64,000 bases of DNA from assembly GCA_027625915.1 (NCBI GenBank), contig JANTQA010000040.1:682001-746000 (forward strand), read 5' to 3'. A model generated the notes under the pieces. The model made no database searches, had not been told where the DNA came from, and worked only from the letters and a program-made list of their open reading frames with translations. Shown in pieces: positions 10,607 to 22,497 of the stretch (within the stretch, counting starts at the first letter, position 1; every line of letters starts with the position of its first letter). A program made the translations under genes and the position numbers. This DNA is from Anaeramoeba flamelloides. Lineage: Eukaryota > Metamonada > Anaeramoebidae.

Positions 10607-13600
10607 ATGACTAAAGAAGGAAACATAAAAGAAAAATACAGTCATTTTGATTTCCAAACAGAAAGGCTTTCAATTTCGGTAAGGCGTGATCAAATCCCAA
10701 CAAAATTTACATCTAATGATGATGATTTTAAGGTTTCCGAGTATAAAAGAAAATCTTCAACCCAAATACCCCCATTGGTAACTCTTTTTTTTCCAAAACC
10801 TTTCACACAAACAAAAAATTAAATACCTCTTTTGAACAAAATAAATATACAAATTAACCCCATAAACAAACAAACAAACAAACAAACAAACAAACAAAAA
10901 TTTTACAGCAAAAAATCATTTCAGAACCAAAAATTCGATCGATTATTCTTTATTCAAACCCTAATCCCTTTTTATTACACTTTTCAAAAAATTATATAAA
11001 ATACGAATGGAAACAAGAAGGGCTTTCTCCAAGCAAAAAATCCCTTTATATCCCACCGAATTTAAATTTTGAAATCGACAGCTTACCAAGAAATAAAAAG
11101 AAAAAGAAAAAGAAAAAAAAAAAAAAAAGAAACAACCATGAGAAAAGAAAGATACAATCTCCCTTATTAGGTCTATACAACCAAGAAAAGAAAAAAAATC
11201 CACAACAAACACAAAAACAAAAAATCCACCAAAAACAAAAACAGAAACAAAAACGAGAAAAAGAAAAAGAAAAAGAAAAACGAGAAAAAGAAAAAAAACA
11301 AAAACAAAAGGAAATAGATGAAGAAGACATTTACAAACCATTACTAAAAAGTCTTACACCACAAATTATCCAAAAAGCAGAAGAAATGAGAAATAAAACT
11401 TCATTTCCAATTTACAAAACCTTTCAAGGTTCATTTCCTGATAAATTCCCAAATGAAAGAGCGAATCAAAAACAAACCAATAGGTTGAATATATGGAGAA
11501 AGAAAAGGCCAGTTCAATTATTATTTGAACCAATAAAATTAGAATTTGCGTTACCAGACATTGAACCCTTTTTTTGTAATTGTGCGGTTTATGATGTTGA
11601 AAACAAAAAGAAAATCACTTCCAATTATTACTTTGATGTCAACCCAAAAGAAACAAAACTGATCATTGAAAAAAAATTATTAAGAAAGCCATCGAGGGAA
11701 ACAAACACCCCGAAGGCGATTTTCCCTTTGGACAGGATTCATAGGGGATTATATTTAATTATTCGCATTGAGAAGATCTTACAAGCAGAATATGACTCGA
11801 TCATCATGCCATATCTCCAGTCAAGTGTAAAACAGTTTGACCAAAGTATGGTCAAGATCCTCAAGGAGGGTGTGTTAAAGGCATCCGCAAGAACTGGCCA
11901 TTTCAAACAACCATTTGCATGGACTGCAATACACTTAAAATTTCAGAATGGAAAGTTTACGAACAAATATAAAAAAGGGTTTGAATTCCAGCCATTATTT
12001 AAAATGAAGGATTTTGTCAGTATTGAAAAAATTATTTCATTTATAAGTAAAATGAAAACCAATTCTGTCAAAAAACACAAAATAATACCAGGGTTTATTA
12101 AGTTTAAACTATTTGAAATCAAATCCTTAAAGGCAATCGAAGGGGGTATCATTTTAAATTCAAATCTTGAAATAATTAACCATAAGCAACAGATAATGGA
12201 TATTAACCAAAAAAGGAAGAAAGGGAAAGAAACAAGAAGGGGAAAGGGAAAGGGGAAAAGAAAAGAAAAGGGAAAGGAAAAAGAAAAGAAAAATCAAGAA
12301 GAAGAAGAAGAAGAAGAACAAGAAGAAGAAGAAAAAATTATTTGTAAAATATGCAAATCTTTTCCAGTTATAAAAGAAATGATCCCAAAATTAAATTTTC
12401 ATAATACAATTTATATATATCCACAGCAAATAAAATTCAACAAATTTGAGAATAATTCCTTAATTATCAAAGTTCAATTAATGGAAGACGATGAGATTTT
12501 AAAATCGAAAGGGATGAATTTAATTTATGGAGAAATTAATGAACCGAAATTTTTAAGATCAAAATTTACCCGAGTACAATGGAATAAAAAAAATCCAAAA
12601 TTTTATGATGAAATTAAAATACAATTACCATTGATCTTAACACAAAAGCATCATATATTGTTTACCATTTATAAATTAAATGCTATTAATACAAAAAAGA
12701 ATTTATTAGAAGTTGTTGGATATTCCATTTCGCCCATTTATAATGATTTATATTTTAATGATAATCAAGGGAATGATAAAGGCAATGATGAAAAACAAAA
12801 TAGTGATAGAAACAATGATCATGATCTAAAACTTAATAATAATATTCAAAGTACAAATAATAATGAAGAAAATAATAATCAAAATAGCCCACAGAGTCAA
12901 AATAAAGAGAATAAAAATAAGAATAAGCATAAGAATAAGCATAGTGAGCAAAACAAAAGGGGGGGAATCTTCAGCAATGGGCAAGAAAATAATATTAAAG
13001 AATTGAGTATCATTAAAAATTTAAGTGAGGGGCCAAATTATTTATTTGATTATTCAAAAAAAAATAAAAAAGATAAAGACAAAAAAAAGTCTTTAGTTGT
13101 TCAAAATAAAATAATTTCGACAATATATCCACAAAATAAAACATTATTAAAATTTTTTAAATATTCGCAATTACTAAATATAAAACCACAAGTTGATCCA
13201 AAATTTATAAAAACTTCAAAAAATTTAAAAAATGTACCAATCCTAATTAAAATTCAATTCATTCCAATGATTTTTGAAACATTTTTTAAAAATATTTTAA
13301 CATGCAATTTAAGAATTAGATTAAATACTTTTAAATCTTTAATAACTTTAATTTCCCAATTTGAAAAAAAACCCATTTTGAAAAAAAAAATAATTGAACC
13401 TTATCTAAATTCTGTTTTTAATTTTGTTGGTTCAAATAATAATAATAATTTATTTTTTGAAGAATTAATTTTGCTTTGGAATCAATTTTTAAAAAAATTC
13501 AAATCTAATCAGGATATATTATCAAAATGCAATGAGATCAACCAAAAAAAAATTGATCCATTAAAAATTGAAAAAAAAGTGAAAAAACAAGAAAAAATAT

Positions 13601-14174
13601 TAAATATTAGTCCCTTTTTATTTAGCATATTAATAAAATCAATGGTTTTATATAAGAATAAATCAAAAAAAAAAAAAAAAAAAAATCATAAGAAACCAAA
13701 GCAATTTTTATGGAGCCAATCTTTTTTAAATGAATTAAAAATTTTGATTTCGAATTTAAAATTACAAGTCGAATTTCATTCGATATCTAATCGGTTGCTA
13801 TCTAAAGATTTGAATAACACTATTGGCATTTTTTTCCAAAAATTATTATCGGTATTAAATTTAACTCAAGTTTTTGAATTAATTGAATATTATATTCTTA
13901 ATTTATATTCGCAATCACGATCTTCAACTATTGAATATGAATATAAATTCCAAATTTTCAAAGATTTAATTGATCATCCTAATTTTATGAAATTCAATTT
14001 ACCCATCAAATTTAACCATCATTTATTTATAAATAACGATGATAAAGAAGGAAAGGGGAACAAACTAAAAGGAAAGGAAAGGGAAAGTGGAAAGAAAAAG
14101 AAAAAGAAAAAGAAAAGGGAAAGGGGAAACGAAAAGGAATACAGCATTCGTATGAATAATAATTTTCCTAATAC

Positions 14175-14213
<39 letters not shown>

Positions 14214-17200
14214 CGATGATGATAGTACTGATGTGGAATTTGAATTATATAATTTTTTTATCCATAAAAATGAAAAAATTAATAAATTTTTTAACCAATT
14301 TAAAAAATTTACCCCAAAAAATAATTATTTGATTGATTTATTAATATTTTATATTTACAAAGTATTTAAACAAATCTCAAAAGAAGAAAAAAATGATACA
14401 ATAATTTATGTAATAAATGTTTTGAAAAGGATTATCAAAATTATAGATTTAAATGAAAATTTAAACAAAAATGAAGAATTAAAAAATAGAATAGCGACAA
14501 TTTTTTTCCCATTGATAATTATTTTTATTAAATATTTTAAAGAAATTAAAAATCTAAAAGTGCAAGACTATCAAGAAATACTTTTATTTTTTATATTCAT
14601 CATAAGGCATATAAACAATTTATCTTTTAAAGAATGGTGGCAAATTGAATCTTTAAAAAATAAAAAAACGTTTTTAAAATTATTGTTGTTCTGTTTTAAT
14701 GTTTTTAAATATCCAAGTAAAGCTGAATTACTCAAAATATATAAAAACAATTTGCCTCGATTAAATTCCAATAGTATTAAAAAAATTCTGGAAAAAAATT
14801 ATTCAATGACCTTAAAGGAAAGGCCAAGAAGGTATAACACCATTGGTAAACAAAACAAATCCTTTCAGAAAAAATTTGAAAAAATAAATGCCAAAATGGA
14901 TTCAGGAGGAAATAATGATGATTGGACATTTTTCGATTTAATTAAGGGTGATATTGACGACATTAAGCCATTCAAAAATAATAAAAAAAAATTCAAAACA
15001 ATTAGTAAAATAGATTTAAAAAATAATGCTTTGAACTTGAAATATAATTCAATAGGTGCAAATAAAATACTTAAAAAGAATGGTAAAAAGGGAAGAAAAA
15101 AGGGCAACAAGCAGAGGGGGGAGCAGAATGAAGAAGAAGAATTTATCATTTGGAGAAAAATATTAATTACTGAAACCTCTAGAATTATTTTGGTTAAATT
15201 AATTTACATTAATGAACATTTTAATAATGATAAAATAATTTTTGAACAAATCTTTAATATTCTAATTGAAATATTTCAATCCAATCAATCAGACTATTTT
15301 TTAAAAATAATATTCCAGGCATTGCGGCATTTAATTTCAGCCAAGAAAAATAAAGAAATCATTTTTAAAGAAAATAATCATTTTTTATCAAAATTAATTA
15401 ATTCGATTTTTTTAAAGACTGTCTCTCAAAACCCCCCAATTAGAAAAATATCAAATACCTTTATTTATATCCTATTACAGCTGTGCTATGAAAATAATCG
15501 GAAATTAATCATCATCGAAATGTATTTAATTAAAAGTCTTTATTTATTTTTGGGTGATTTATATAACGAACACCCCCCGGAATATTACAATTATCATCGA
15601 AACACCTTTGAAACATTGGACTATTTAGCAAGGCATGATGACAAAAAGCGTAAAAAGTTTAGTAACCAGGTCATTAACCTATCTTCCAATTTAATAAAGA
15701 TTTTGGAACAAACGTTTAATATTTTTAAAAATAAAAAGGATTCCTTAATGCATTTGGATTTGATTTATAGATTAGCCAACCAATCAAATTACTCGCCAAA
15801 TTTAAGAAAATCTTTGTTACAAAACTTGTTACAATACCAAATTGAAAAGCAAAATTATGGAGAAGCTGCAATGATTTTAATACATATAGCTGCAATTATT
15901 GTTGAATATTTGAAAATTAAAAGACCAAATGATAATTGGCTGCCACGGGGTGCTGAAGAATTTAAATCAATATCTGACCATATTATTGAAGAATCCTTTG
16001 ATTTGATCGTAAACACGAATAAGGATAAGGGTAAGGGTAATGGTAAGGATAAGGATAAGGACAGGAACAGGAACAAGAACAAGAACAGGGACAGGAATAA
16101 GAATATGATTAGCCAAAAAATTAATTTTGTAGGAATTGAAGAAGATGAATTTAATGAATTGTCATTGATCAATATTTTACAAAATGCAATAAAATACTTC
16201 ACTTTCGCCAAATTATGGTCTAAAGTATGTAAAACGTCCAAAATTTTGAATAAAATTTTCACAAAAAGAAAAGATTATAAAAATTTGAGTAAATCACATC
16301 ATAAATTAAAAACAATTTATGATAAATTGATCACCGAAAACTATTTTTATCAGTCCGAAAAGCCATTATTTACGTATTTCAGGGTTGCGTTTTATGGCAA
16401 AAATTTTGGAGAAAATAATGGTGTTGCCTATATTTATAAAAAAAAACCAGGTGTGTTATTAAGTGAATTTAGTAATATATTAAAAGATAAATACAAAAAT
16501 ATATATCCTAACAATGAAATAATGATAATTACCCATAAAAAAAAATTAAAAAAGATCGATCTCAAGAAATTATTTGAAAATAATGTGAATTTAATTATTC
16601 AAATACATACCGTAGAACCAACTTTTTCAGAAAATTTGAATTTAAATATTCGTGAAAATGAGAAAAATTTTTTAGATTTTCATAAAGTTAATGATGTTAA
16701 AGAATTTATTTTTGATTGTCCTTTTCAAATGCAATCACAGAGCTCGTATTCAAAGAAAACGAATAAGAAAAAGAAAAAGGAAAAGAAAGGGGAGAAGGGA
16801 AAGGGTGGAGATAAAACTAGTAATAAATTAAATGTTGTAAAAGATGATGAAGACGATGAGGATGATGATGGCGATGAGGATGATGAGGATGATGAGGATG
16901 ATAGTGAGGATGATGATGAGAGTGATGATGGGGATGATGATGAGAGTGAAGAAAAAAATGAAGAAGAAAATGTTAATAAAAGACATTCGGTATTATATAC
17001 TTATTCTCATAGAAATAAAGTGATTGTTAAATATAATTTCCCATATTTAAATACTCGGCAAAAAATCATTAAACATACTTCTTATAAATTATTTCCTATC
17101 CAATTAAACACTAGAATAATCAATCAAAGAACAAAGGCGATAAAAACAGAATTAACCAATTTATTTACATATAGCAGAAGATTACAACAATTATTATCTG

Positions 17201-17529
17201 GGGCGTTATTGCCTCAGGTCAATGATGGTATTATAAATATTGCAAGAGAATTTTTAACAAATCCTCAAAAATTCAAAAAAAAGCATATTATAGAATTAAA
17301 AAGTGCTTTTATGGAATTATTACAAATATGTGAAAGGGCAATACAATCAAGAAAATTGAAAGTTAAATCAGATGAACAACAATTATTTAATGCAATAAAT
17401 AATGGACTGCAATTAACAAAACAACAATTAGATCCATTTTTAAAGGGAAAAGTAGAAAAAAGCCATAAAATTATTAAAGTTGCAAAATTGGTTAATGATT
17501 TTGTTGATTCTGATGCTTCGAAAAATTGA
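10607..17529 (+). CDS. DOCK-family Rho guanine nucleotide exchange factor (DOCK-C/D, zizimin-like), exons 10607-10777 and 10909-17529
   Basis: About 2263 residues. The N-terminal third matches the DOCK6-8 type: LLFEPIKLEFALPDIEPFF, AVYDVENKKKITSNYYFD, then QPFAWTAIHL. The DHR-1/C2 domain lies at roughly residues 550-675 (NTIYIYPQQIKF ... LIIKVQLMED ... HHILFTIYKL ... VVGYSISP); in the family this binds phosphoinositides. The DHR-2 GEF domain fills about 1650-2250, with YFRVAFYGKNFGE, the FDCPFQM strand, and SGALLPQVNDGIINIAREFL, where DOCK proteins carry the nucleotide-sensor loop. It would activate Rac or Cdc42 at the membrane. Odd points are a poly-Asp run near residue 1146 and a large Lys-then-Asp insertion (16735-16975) within DHR-2. 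Start: ATG 10607 is the first in-frame ATG of the visible exon. An alternative microexon ATG at 10539 with a 38-bp intron would add three residues. The gene appears intact. Confidence 0.9.
10778..10908 (+). other. Intron 1 of the DOCK gene (131 bp)
   Basis: It begins GTAACTC and ends TTTTACAG; it is phase 0 on both sides, joining QIPPL to QKIISEPKI. It contains a tandem (CAAA)n run at about 10864-10898, a likely length-variable microsatellite. Without splicing the upstream frame stops at 10822. Confidence 0.8.
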
Positions 17530-18428
17530 TTATTGTTATTTTTTTTTTTTTTCTATCATACCTTCTCTTTTTGTTTTTGAAAGTTCCAATTCATAAAAAA
17601 AAAAAGAATTATTTTTCACGTTTTTGAATTTTCTAAATCCCCTATTTACAAATGTATTAAAAAATTAATATCAAGGATTTTTGTGAACAGCATTACAAAT
17701 TTTTTTATTTCTAAACTATCAATAAGAAAAGGTCAACATAAAGTTTTTTTGCAGATAAATCAAGAAATTTTTTTTGGACAAATTTTGAATATTAAATATT
17801 TTGTAATTTTTGGAGATTGTATGAAATAGAAAAGTCCAATTAAATACAAGAGGAATTCAAAAAATTAGCTTAAGGTGAATATACTTGAGCTATCTTGATT
17901 TTAATTTCATAAGAAAAAATTTTACTTGGTCAATTTTCAATTTTAGAAACTAATTTTTTGAATAGTAAAGTTTATTTTGTGTATTATTATCAAATTCTTC
18001 TTTCAATAAAGTGTCTATTTGGAGTTCTTATATAAAATAAAAAATAACAAATCTTAGTTTAGTTTTCTAAAAGTAACTTGAGTGTTAATAAGATGAAAAA
18101 ACTTAAAGTTCCAGTTTTAATGTCTTGAAATATAATTTATAACATATGAAAAATCTAGAATTTATTTTTGATCTTGTCACAAAATATCTAATTCTTCATG
18201 ACTAAAATCAAAGAGAAATTGGATTAGAAATTTTATTTGTATATCTTGAGTTAATTCAATAAAACGCCTTCAGACTTTATCCTATAATCATAACTCTGAA
18301 ATTGAAAAAAAAAATTACATTTTACACTACCTCATATTGAAAAATAATTTTTCGAAATCAGAGACAAGAAAAAAAATATTTGTATCGTTCTTATAACAAG
18401 TCAGTTCAAATTAACAAGCCAAAAGTAA
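17530..18428. other. Intergenic region after the DOCK gene
   Basis: AT-rich with no supportable gene or repeat structure beyond A/T runs. Confidence 0.55.
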
Positions 18429-19936
18429 TATATCCCTTAGCACCCCGGATTTGTCTAAATTTCATCAAGTTTTTTAAATTAGATTTAAAATGATATTGAT
18501 CTACTAAGATATTAATTTTCTTATTTGTCTTTAATCCAGATTTGAATTATAATAAAAAGTCAAAATAGTTAAAATATAAAGTAGTTAAGTTATTGATTTT
18601 TTTTTTTTGAAATTGAAAAAAAAAATAATAATTATTCATTTTTACATTTTTTTTTAAAGATTTTTATTTTTATTTTATTTTTTTTAAATCAGAAATTTTA
18701 TTACATTAATAGTAATTCAAAACTCAACACATTAATTTATTAATAATAACCACCAAACAATTTTGCTAATTTTATGATAAAAAAAATAAATAAAAAAATA
18801 AATTACTTTGAAATTTAATTTTTTTTTTTTGAAAAAATTTCAATAAATATCCAATTAAGAGAAAAATGAAATTTATTTATTTAGGCCAAAATTAAATTTT
18901 TAATATGATTAATTTTCTAAAACTTTTATTTCTGCAATAGATAATAATTGAAAATCAAAAAAAAAAAATTGACAAATAATTTCAATTTATTAAATTGGAA
19001 TAAAACAAATATAAATTATTTTTTAATCGATAAAATATTTATACCTAAATTTATAATAAAATAAAAAATAACTCTTAAATATTATTTCAATATAATAAAA
19101 TAATCTCCGAAACCAAATTTTTTTTATTGTATTTTGTTATTAGTAAAAATTTGAATAATCTATTTGCGATATTTGGATTTTTCCTTTATAAATTAATTCA
19201 GATCTTGTTAAATAAGTTCTGATATATGGTCTCTAATTCAACAATATTGTTTATTTTATGTCTAGATTTTAAAAAGTCAAAAATTAAAAAATTGTAAAAA
19301 ATACAAAAAAAAAATCAATTATTAATCTGACTCGAACTATTGGCCAAATCATTTAAAATAGAAAAAAAATCTTGTTGAAAAAATTGTAAAATTTTGCAAT
19401 GAAAAAAAATTTGATTTTTTTATCTTAGTTTAATTTATATTTTTTTTTATTTTTAAATTATTTAGAATCTAATATAGATATTGATATTGAATAGTAATCA
19501 GTAGATAAAACAAATTTTCTATGTGATGTTATAATAACTTTTATAATGAATAAATTATTTAATCAAGCATTTTAGGCAATTTTGGGGTATAAAAGGTCCC
19601 TCAAAAAATTTCCAGTAAAGTATGATGTGTTTTAAATGTTAAAACTAAGAGGTTTTTGATGTCTAGACAAACTTTTCAAAAAAAAAAAAAAATTTATTTT
19701 GACAAAATTTGGAAAAATAATAAAATCACATTAACCAAAAAAAAAATTCCCAATGTTGAAAAAATTTTTTTCAAGTTATTTTTTTATTTTAAGTAACTAT
19801 ACAATTTTTAATTATAAAATTTTCTTTCTAAGATAATTTTTTATTAATTCTATACCTTATTATCCTTTGATAACATTTCAAATTAAAATTTTTGTTTGAA
19901 ATTTTTTGAGGTTATTTGGGGTGCTAAGGGATATAT

Positions 19937-20953
19937 ATATAAACTCAATTCCAAAAATTGGGGCACACCTTCAAAATCAATTTAATTCCAAGAAAAGTGA
20001 TATTTGACTCTTAAATAGAAACACTATATATTAACAATCAATGTAAATAATTTTAAAGTTAATTATTTGTCATTTTTTTTCATTGTTTTTTGATTTTTGA
20101 TTTTTTTTGTATTCTTTTTTTCGATTCTTTTTTTTAAAATAAAAAAAAAATTTTCTTTTTTTTTCAAAACTTTTCGAAAATCTCAAAATCACTTTAAAAT
20201 GAAATTTAAAAGTTTTCATTCTGATCACCAAAAAAAAATTTTTTTTTGAAAAAAAATCATGATATGGTGTGCTAGGACACATGACCTACAAACAGACCTA
20301 ATTATTATTAATGGAAGTGTGAATACTGAATGTATTATTAATGATATTATCAAAAAAATCAAAGGAAATTCAACTCGCTAATTCAGAATATAATGAGTTG
20401 AAATGGATTTTCCAAAAGGATGGAGCTTGTCCACATACCTCAAAAAAAAAACTCAAACTTGCTTAAATCGGGGATGTAATGTTCTGGACCCTTGACCCCC
20501 AATTCGACAAATTTAAATCCAATTGGGAATTTATGGATACTAAACTGAAAAATTGTAACCAAAAAACGAAGAAGAATTTTTAAAATTTTCACTAATGTAT
20601 GAAATACTTTGAGTTGGGAAACCTAAGATAATTAGTTTACTCTATATTTAAAAAGATAGATTTCGTTATCAAAAGACAAGCTGAATCTATTAATAGTTTT
20701 TATTAATTTTTCTTTCAATAAAAATGGATTTTTTGGTAACCGTGTTCCAAAAATAAGGGCACACTTTTTTTTATTTTTTCTTTTTTATTTTTCGAATTGA
20801 ATGTTAAATTTACTATAAAATATATAAATAGTATTAATTAAATATTTTCAGGTCTTTTATTATTTTAATGTTCAAGTATTATGTATTTTGGAGTATATTT
20901 TTATTAATGTAATTTTTTTTTGTGTCACATTTTTTGGAATTGAGTTTATATAA
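19937..20953 (+). mobile_element. Decayed Tc1/mariner element
   Basis: Inverted repeats at both ends share TATAAACTCAATTCCAAAAA (left about 19938-19970, right about 20921-20951 on the other strand) and are flanked by TA-rich sequence, as expected of TA-target elements. Between them is a plus-strand transposase remnant at about 20290-20590. The unit is about 1.0 kb, shorter than typical 1.3-kb autonomous Tc1 elements, so it is internally deleted as well as mutated. Confidence 0.75.
20290..20590 (+). pseudogene. Tc1/mariner transposase remnant (DDE domain)
   Basis: Readable pieces are NGSVNTECIINDII, then in a shifted frame WIFQKDGACPHTSKKKLKL, an in-frame TAA, then LDPQFDKFKSNWEFMDTKLKN. These correspond to the Tc1 signatures 'w.fqqDnapcHts' (second catalytic Asp) and 'sPDlnpiEnlW..lk', where the catalytic Asp/Glu positions are now changed. 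At least one frameshift and one stop are present, so it is dead. Confidence 0.75.
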
Positions 20954-21256
20954 ATATAAGCCAAATTTCAAAATTAGTGGCAAACTTTGTTATTATTATT
21001 TTTTTCTTTTTTCAGTTGTCTTTCAAAAAATACAATGATTATACAACATTTTTATTTATTAATCTATATTGGTTATTTTCTCTAAAAAATTTAGTAAAAT
21101 ACCTTATTATTCAAAAAAAAACACAATTAAACTAATTTTTTTTAAGATTTAAAATCAAAATAAAAATCTTCAATAAAATATATAAAATTGAATAATAATT
21201 TTTTTTTACAATTTCAAAAAAAAACTAATTTAACTAAAATTACTTTATCTTTGAAC

Positions 21257-21966
21257 TAAACTCTTTTTCAAAAAAAAGGGATACACCTCTCAAATCATCA
21301 ATACTATTAAATTTGATTTTTAATATGATAATTACTTATTGGTGATTTTCATTTAAATTATTCATTTTTTCATTATTTGTTTTTTTTATTTATAGATATT
21401 GAACAATTGGAAAATGAAAAAACAAGTTAGAAGAAAATAATTTGAAAATAATCTAACAGTATAAAAATATAAGCAGTTTAAGCTTCATTTCAAATGAGCT
21501 AGATATAGGAATTAAGAAAAACCATTATTGGATTGATGTATGGAACAAAGAAAAAAGAGAAATAAAGAAAAAAAAACATTCCAACAAAATACACAGATGA
21601 ATCGCAGCTTTATCTCTAAAATGGGACTTTAAATAACAAAAGTTTGACTTGTAAAAAGTTATCAATCAATTGTAAAGAATTTTTCTCAATTCACCATGTT
21701 CAAAGGTTTTTATTGATTTTATAATTTTTTTTTCAATACAATTTACAAAATGAGATTTCTCATTTCAAACAAAAGGGCACATCAATTTTTAAAATATTTA
21801 GTTTTAATTTTTATTGTTTTGTTTTAATGAGTTTTAAATATTCAGTTGAGTGATTTTTTATGTTTTAAAGAGTTTCTTATATTTTAGAATGATACTACAA
21901 TTAATTTGATTCAATTATCAATAATTCTTGAAAATTTCCGTACTCTTCTATTTGAAAAAGAGTTTA
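21257..21966. mobile_element. 710-bp non-autonomous element, copy 1 (TAAACTCTTTTTC ends)
   Basis: Ends are TAAACTCTTTTTCAAA and its reverse complement. The whole unit is repeated at 28481-29184 with high similarity across 700 bp, which fixes both borders. The interior has a short readable stretch (KTIIGLMYGTKK) on the plus strand that hints at a former helix-turn-helix or transposase exon, but stops are frequent. A solo end-like sequence also occurs near 63011. Confidence 0.75.
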
Positions 21967-22013
21967 TTTCGACTTTTTATTATAATTCAAATCTGGATTA
22001 AAGACAAATAAGT

Positions 22014-22051
<38 letters not shown>

Positions 22052-22497
22052 GCAATATCATTTTAAATCTTTTTCTTTTAAACTTGAAGAAATTTAGGCA
22101 AATCCAGGGTGCAAGGGATATATATGTATATATAATGGCTTAATTAATCAAAATACTTGTAAATTTATAGTAAATTGTTTCCAAAGAGATGTCCAAAAAA
22201 TAAATAAATAAAAATTGCTTAATTTTTATTATTAAAAAAGTGTAAATTACATTCTAGTTACCCTTAGACTTTAATCCCCTTTCAGAAATATAAGCCTAAA
22301 ATCATATGTTCCTTTATTATTGGTTGTAAAGACATACCCTTGTAATTTTTATGGTAAAAAAAATTAAAAAAAAAAAAAAAAAGGGAAAGAAAACAATAAA
22401 GAACCTAAAGCGAAAATATAGGAATCTTTCCCCAATCCTGGTTTCTTCAGTTCCAGTGTTATTATGAAGAAAAGGCACATATTTTTATTTTCAATTT

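Larger units (their letters stand above)
18429..22122. mobile_element. Nested DNA transposon complex with long outer inverted repeats
   Basis: Outer inverted repeats of about 130-150 bp lie at 18429-18560 and 21972-22122. The left begins ATATCCCTTAGCACCCC and continues through CTTTAATCCAGATTTGAATT; the right is its reverse complement with about 80% identity, plus an (AT)n insertion at 22018-22046. A third short copy of the tip, GGGGTGCTAAGGGATA, lies at 19918-19933, so a smaller unit 18429-19935 may also be defined. A Tc1-like element (19937-20953) and a 710-bp element (21257-21966) sit inside. The best reading is repeated insertion into one old element. No intact gene is present. Confidence 0.65.

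Noticed and set aside
22018-22047. (AT)n tract, also at 28460-28480 and 49989-50011, as a regulatory site
   Set aside because: Simple microsatellites common in AT-rich DNA; they coincide with element edges rather than gene starts.
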